A DNA stretch of 8,339 nucleotides from an uncultured Muribaculaceae bacterium (GTDB lineage Bacteria > Bacteroidota > Bacteroidia > Bacteroidales > Muribaculaceae): assembly GCA_910584125.1 (NCBI GenBank), contig CAJTXU010000054.1, positions 1-8,339 of the forward strand. The letters are read 5' to 3'. Below the pieces are notes generated by a model, which was not told where the DNA came from, did not search any database, and saw nothing but the letters and a program-made list of their open reading frames with translations. This document shows positions 6,171 through 8,339 of this stretch, piece by piece. Every line of letters begins with the position of its first letter. Positions within the stretch are counted from its first letter, which is position 1. Both the position numbers and the translations under genes were made by a program.

Positions 6171-8183
6171 ATGAAAAGATTGATACTCGCGGCGTTCCTC
6201 GCCGGAACCGCTTTCCCAGGCCTTTCCATCCAGTGGGAGTATGACAACTTCGACATCAACACGACGACCTGCCGCATAAAAGGGTGGAGCGGCCAGCAAC
6301 CCTCGTCGGGCAAACTCGTCATCAAAGACACCTACGAGAAGGACGGCGTCACCTACAAGATCAACGAAATAGCTCCCGGCGCCCTCAACCATCTCACCAC
6401 CGTAACGGAAATCACAATCGGCGCCAACATCGGCACCATAGGCGGGAATTGCTATGCTCGCCCGTGGGACGACATCTCCAACTTCAACAACTGTCCGAAG
6501 CTGAAGCTCTTCCATGTTTCATCCGACAACACGACCTACGGAGCCACCGCCGGCGGTCTGCTGATTCGTTTCGAGGAACAGGCCGATGACATACTGGTCC
6601 GGGTTCCTCAGGCCGTCAACACCAACAACGGCAAGCTGACGCTCGGCTCGGGTATCTCCGACGCCGCGCAGAACGCCTTCTCGGAGAACACGACGATCTC
6701 TACGCTCGCGCTCTCCAAGAAATTCGAAGAGCTCCACGTCTCGGGCGTATTCGCCAACATGCGCGGACTCAAGGCAATCGAAGCGCCGGGCAATCCCTTC
6801 CTCAAGTCGCAGGACGGCATCCTCTACAACGAGGACCTGACCGAAATAATCTGTTATCCTGTGCTGCGCGAGGGCGCGTCCTTCACCGTTCCCGCCACAG
6901 TCCTGGCCATAGACAACAACGCTTTCCTCGGAGCTCAGAAACTCAAGACGATCGATTTATCCGGGGTAAGCGCCATCCGTAAAAACGCATTCGCAAAGAG
7001 CGCGCTTTCGAAAGTGACCCTACCCGCCTCTCTCACGGACATAGGCGAAGGTGCGTTCCGCGACTGCTCCTATATCAGTTCGGTCACGTTCGAGGGACAG
7101 CATTCGCTCGGTCAGGCAGCATTCAAAGGCTGCCACGCGCTGACCACGGCCAACCTCAGCGTCGATATCAAGTTCGACCGCGACAGCGTGTTCGAGGGAT
7201 GCGGTTTCAAGAGCATCGTCTTCCCGGCCGGTTCGGTTCCTCAAAATTACGACATAGGATCTTTCTCTTTCGCCAACACCCCGATTGAGTTGCTGGACCT
7301 CTCGGCACTGGACACTTCCGAACATAGCATCTCCCTTATGGGAAACATAACCAAGGGATGCAACAAACTGACCACAGTGAAACTGCCTACGTCGGTAAGC
7401 ATCGCCAGAGTGAATCTCGACGAAAGCTGCACGTTCGGAGCCAACTCCGCCATAAAGGAACTGTCGATGGGAACTTTCAGCAGCGTCGGTGCACCCGCTT
7501 TCCTATATACGGAGGGCAACCATATGCCGCGCCTATATGTTCAGGCCACTGATGCAGAAGTATGCAGATGGTATTTCCAGGCGTTCTTTGAGGTTCAGGG
7601 CGAAGCCTCGGTGCGCCCGCTCATCTTCATCGACGCCTACAAGTTGCTCTACAACGGAGAGGAAAGCGACTGGTATGTCTACCCGACAGCCAGCTATTAT
7701 GTGCCGGCACTGGCCCGCAAGAACTATACCAAGGCCATCGCGGCCGGCGTCACGGTCAGCGAGATGTTCGAGCTGACGGTCGACAAGAATTCGGGCGAAG
7801 TCCATGTCGTCAACCGTTATCCGAACGACATAACGTTCCAGAGCGTCAGCGTCGACGGCGGCGAGCTTGAGCCGTTCGACGCCGCCAACAACGTGAACCT
7901 CGGCACTGAGCTGAAGAACGGCACGACGCTGAGGATCTATTACAAATTCCGCGACACACAGTTCAAGACCGACTATCCCATCGCCGAGATCGCCACATCG
8001 GGCATAGAGTCCGCGACGACCGACCACGCCGTTGTGAAACATGAGGTCTATACCCTCTCCGGCACATTCGTCGCGGCCGGCGACGGCGAGGCCGACCTCA
8101 CAACACTCCCCGCAGGTGTCTACGTAGTCCGTTCGGCCGACGCCGCCGGCAACACGACGGTCAGCAAAGTCACAAATAAGTAA
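6171..8183 (+). CDS. BspA-like leucine-rich-repeat exported protein, copy 2
   Basis: A 670-aa paralogue of the preceding gene with the same plan: signal peptide MKRLILAAFLAGTAFPGLS, conserved opening, BspA-type LRR steps (QNAF, NNAFLGAQKL, KNAF, GAFRDCSYISSVTF, AAFKGCHALTTANL, SVFEGCGFKSIVFP), a non-repeat region, and a C-terminal domain like a type IX sorting domain. I chose the ATG at 6171, not 6153, because it gives a signal peptide aligned residue for residue with copy 1 and keeps the A/T-rich context before the ATG (GAATTT here, AATTTT in copy 1). No promoter is seen in the 42-bp gap, so co-transcription is likely. The LRR part differs much from copy 1, suggesting a different ligand, while the last 160 residues are almost the same. 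Its end (VSKVTNK) departs from copy 1 (VRKVTIR), because the last two codons and the stop belong to a tandem repeat. Confidence 0.88.
   Translation: MKRLILAAFLAGTAFPGLSIQWEYDNFDINTTTCRIKGWSGQQPSSGKLVIKDTYEKDGVTYKINEIAPGALNHLTTVTEITIGANIGTIGGNCYARPWDDISNFNNCPKLKLFHVSSDNTTYGATAGGLLIRFEEQADDILVRVPQAVNTNNGKLTLGSGISDAAQNAFSENTTISTLALSKKFEELHVSGVFANMRGLKAIEAPGNPFLKSQDGILYNEDLTEIICYPVLREGASFTVPATVLAIDNNAFLGAQKLKTIDLSGVSAIRKNAFAKSALSKVTLPASLTDIGEGAFRDCSYISSVTFEGQHSLGQAAFKGCHALTTANLSVDIKFDRDSVFEGCGFKSIVFPAGSVPQNYDIGSFSFANTPIELLDLSALDTSEHSISLMGNITKGCNKLTTVKLPTSVSIARVNLDESCTFGANSAIKELSMGTFSSVGAPAFLYTEGNHMPRLYVQATDAEVCRWYFQAFFEVQGEASVRPLIFIDAYKLLYNGEESDWYVYPTASYYVPALARKNYTKAIAAGVTVSEMFELTVDKNSGEVHVVNRYPNDITFQSVSVDGGELEPFDAANNVNLGTELKNGTTLRIYYKFRDTQFKTDYPIAEIATSGIESATTDHAVVKHEVYTLSGTFVAAGDGEADLTTLPAGVYVVRSADAAGNTTVSKVTNK
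7689..8170 (+). repeat. Near-identical 482-bp tract, copy 2 (pairs with 5634-6115)
   Basis: This is the second member of the duplicated tract. The 370-bp identical core is 7742-8111, followed by a 50-bp identical stretch at 8113-8162. The similarity ends almost at the stop codon and does not continue into the non-coding DNA. Recombination between the copies would remove 2055 bp (685 codons) in frame and leave one fused gene. Confidence 0.93.
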
Positions 8184-8247
8184 AAAGTTTTGATAAGTAA
8201 TTTGATAAGTAAAAAGCTTTGATAAGTAAAAAGGAATAAGTAAAAAG
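8175..8247 (+). repeat. Degenerate AT-rich tandem repeat overlapping the end of copy 2
   Basis: Five imperfect copies of (A/G)ATAAGTAAAAAG, at 8175, 8192 (cut short), 8204, 8221 and 8235, some followed by TTT or CTTT. Steps between copies are 12-17 bp. The first copy includes the last two codons (AAT AAG) and the TAA stop of the second BspA-like gene. The repeat puts TAA stops in several frames. It probably grew by slippage; a role in RNA 3'-end formation is possible but not shown. Confidence 0.75.
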
Positions 8248-8258
8248 TAATACGGGCA

Positions 8259-8271
8259 ATGCGAAGCGCAT
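8259..8271 (+). terminator. Weak hairpin downstream of the BspA-like pair
   Basis: ATGCG-AAG-CGCAT gives a 5-bp stem with a 3-nt loop, 75 nt after the stop codon, followed by GTTTG but no real T-run. It is the only hairpin I see near the expected transcript end, so it is only a weak terminator candidate. The remaining DNA to 8339 is AT-rich with no gene evident. Confidence 0.2.
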
Positions 8272-8339
8272 GTTTGAAAGAAATTAATTAGGGATACTCA
8301 GAAAATAGTTAACTAATTGTTTGGTAGAGTCATAGATAA

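Noticed and set aside
5732..7792. GAATTC sites inside the BspA-like genes (5732-5737 and 7787-7792) as evidence about the methyltransferase target
   Set aside because: Two sites in a duplicated tract say nothing about specificity; a methylome would be needed.
5436..8042. Two minus-strand open frames (5436-5987 and 7533-8042) with almost the same protein sequence
   Set aside because: Their similarity comes only from the duplicated 482-bp tract on the plus strand. They are antisense shadows of the BspA-like genes and have no start signal or recognisable domain.
8175..8247. CRISPR array
   Set aside because: The units are short, AT-rich and degenerate with almost no spacer between them; this is a simple tandem repeat.
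8306..8323. TAGTTAACTA palindrome and a TTTG (8320-8323) as promoter parts of a following gene
   Set aside because: A -7 box at the correct distance would lie beyond the window, and a 10-bp AT-rich palindrome is not informative alone.

Overview
The window looks like chromosomal DNA from a gut-type Bacteroidales bacterium, possibly Muribaculaceae. The signs are the Bacteroidetes TAnnTTTG promoter boxes, A/T-rich start regions without a clear Shine-Dalgarno, a lipobox-bearing TPR/HTH regulator, and two BspA-like leucine-rich-repeat exported proteins. The family-level placement is inference.

Left part (1-1823, minus strand). A two-gene unit reads leftward: a DinD-family DNA-damage protein, then after 14 bp an EcoRI-family adenine-N6 DNA methyltransferase that runs off the left edge. 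This part looks more AT-rich than the rest and has the character of an accessory defence or DNA-modification module. A perfect 28-bp palindrome sits inside the dinD coding sequence. About 270 bp between dinD and the next gene holds a candidate dinD promoter and a small dyad.

Middle (2092-3792, minus strand). One gene encodes a membrane-tethered regulator: lipoprotein-like signal, TPR-like helical sensor region, one transmembrane helix, coiled coil, and a C-terminal LuxR-like helix-turn-helix. Its promoter box lies so close to the ATG that the transcript may be almost leaderless.

Divergent intergenic region (3793-4112). This 320-bp region carries a cluster of TGTAGACCG-type sites: three in one orientation, one perfect copy plus one degenerate copy in the other, with 11-bp (one helical turn) steps. 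It also has a good plus-strand promoter and a leader hairpin. The layout suggests that the regulator binds here and controls itself and/or the genes to the right.

Right part (4113-8183, plus strand). Two tandem paralogous BspA-like proteins (671 and 670 aa), 42 bp apart, are probably one operon. Their LRR portions have diverged, but about 480 bp of their 3' ends are almost identical, including a 370-bp stretch without one difference. This points to recent gene conversion or selection for a constant C-terminal module. The second gene ends inside a degenerate AT-rich tandem repeat (8175-8247) that supplies its last two codons and its stop. From 8248 to 8339 no gene is evident.
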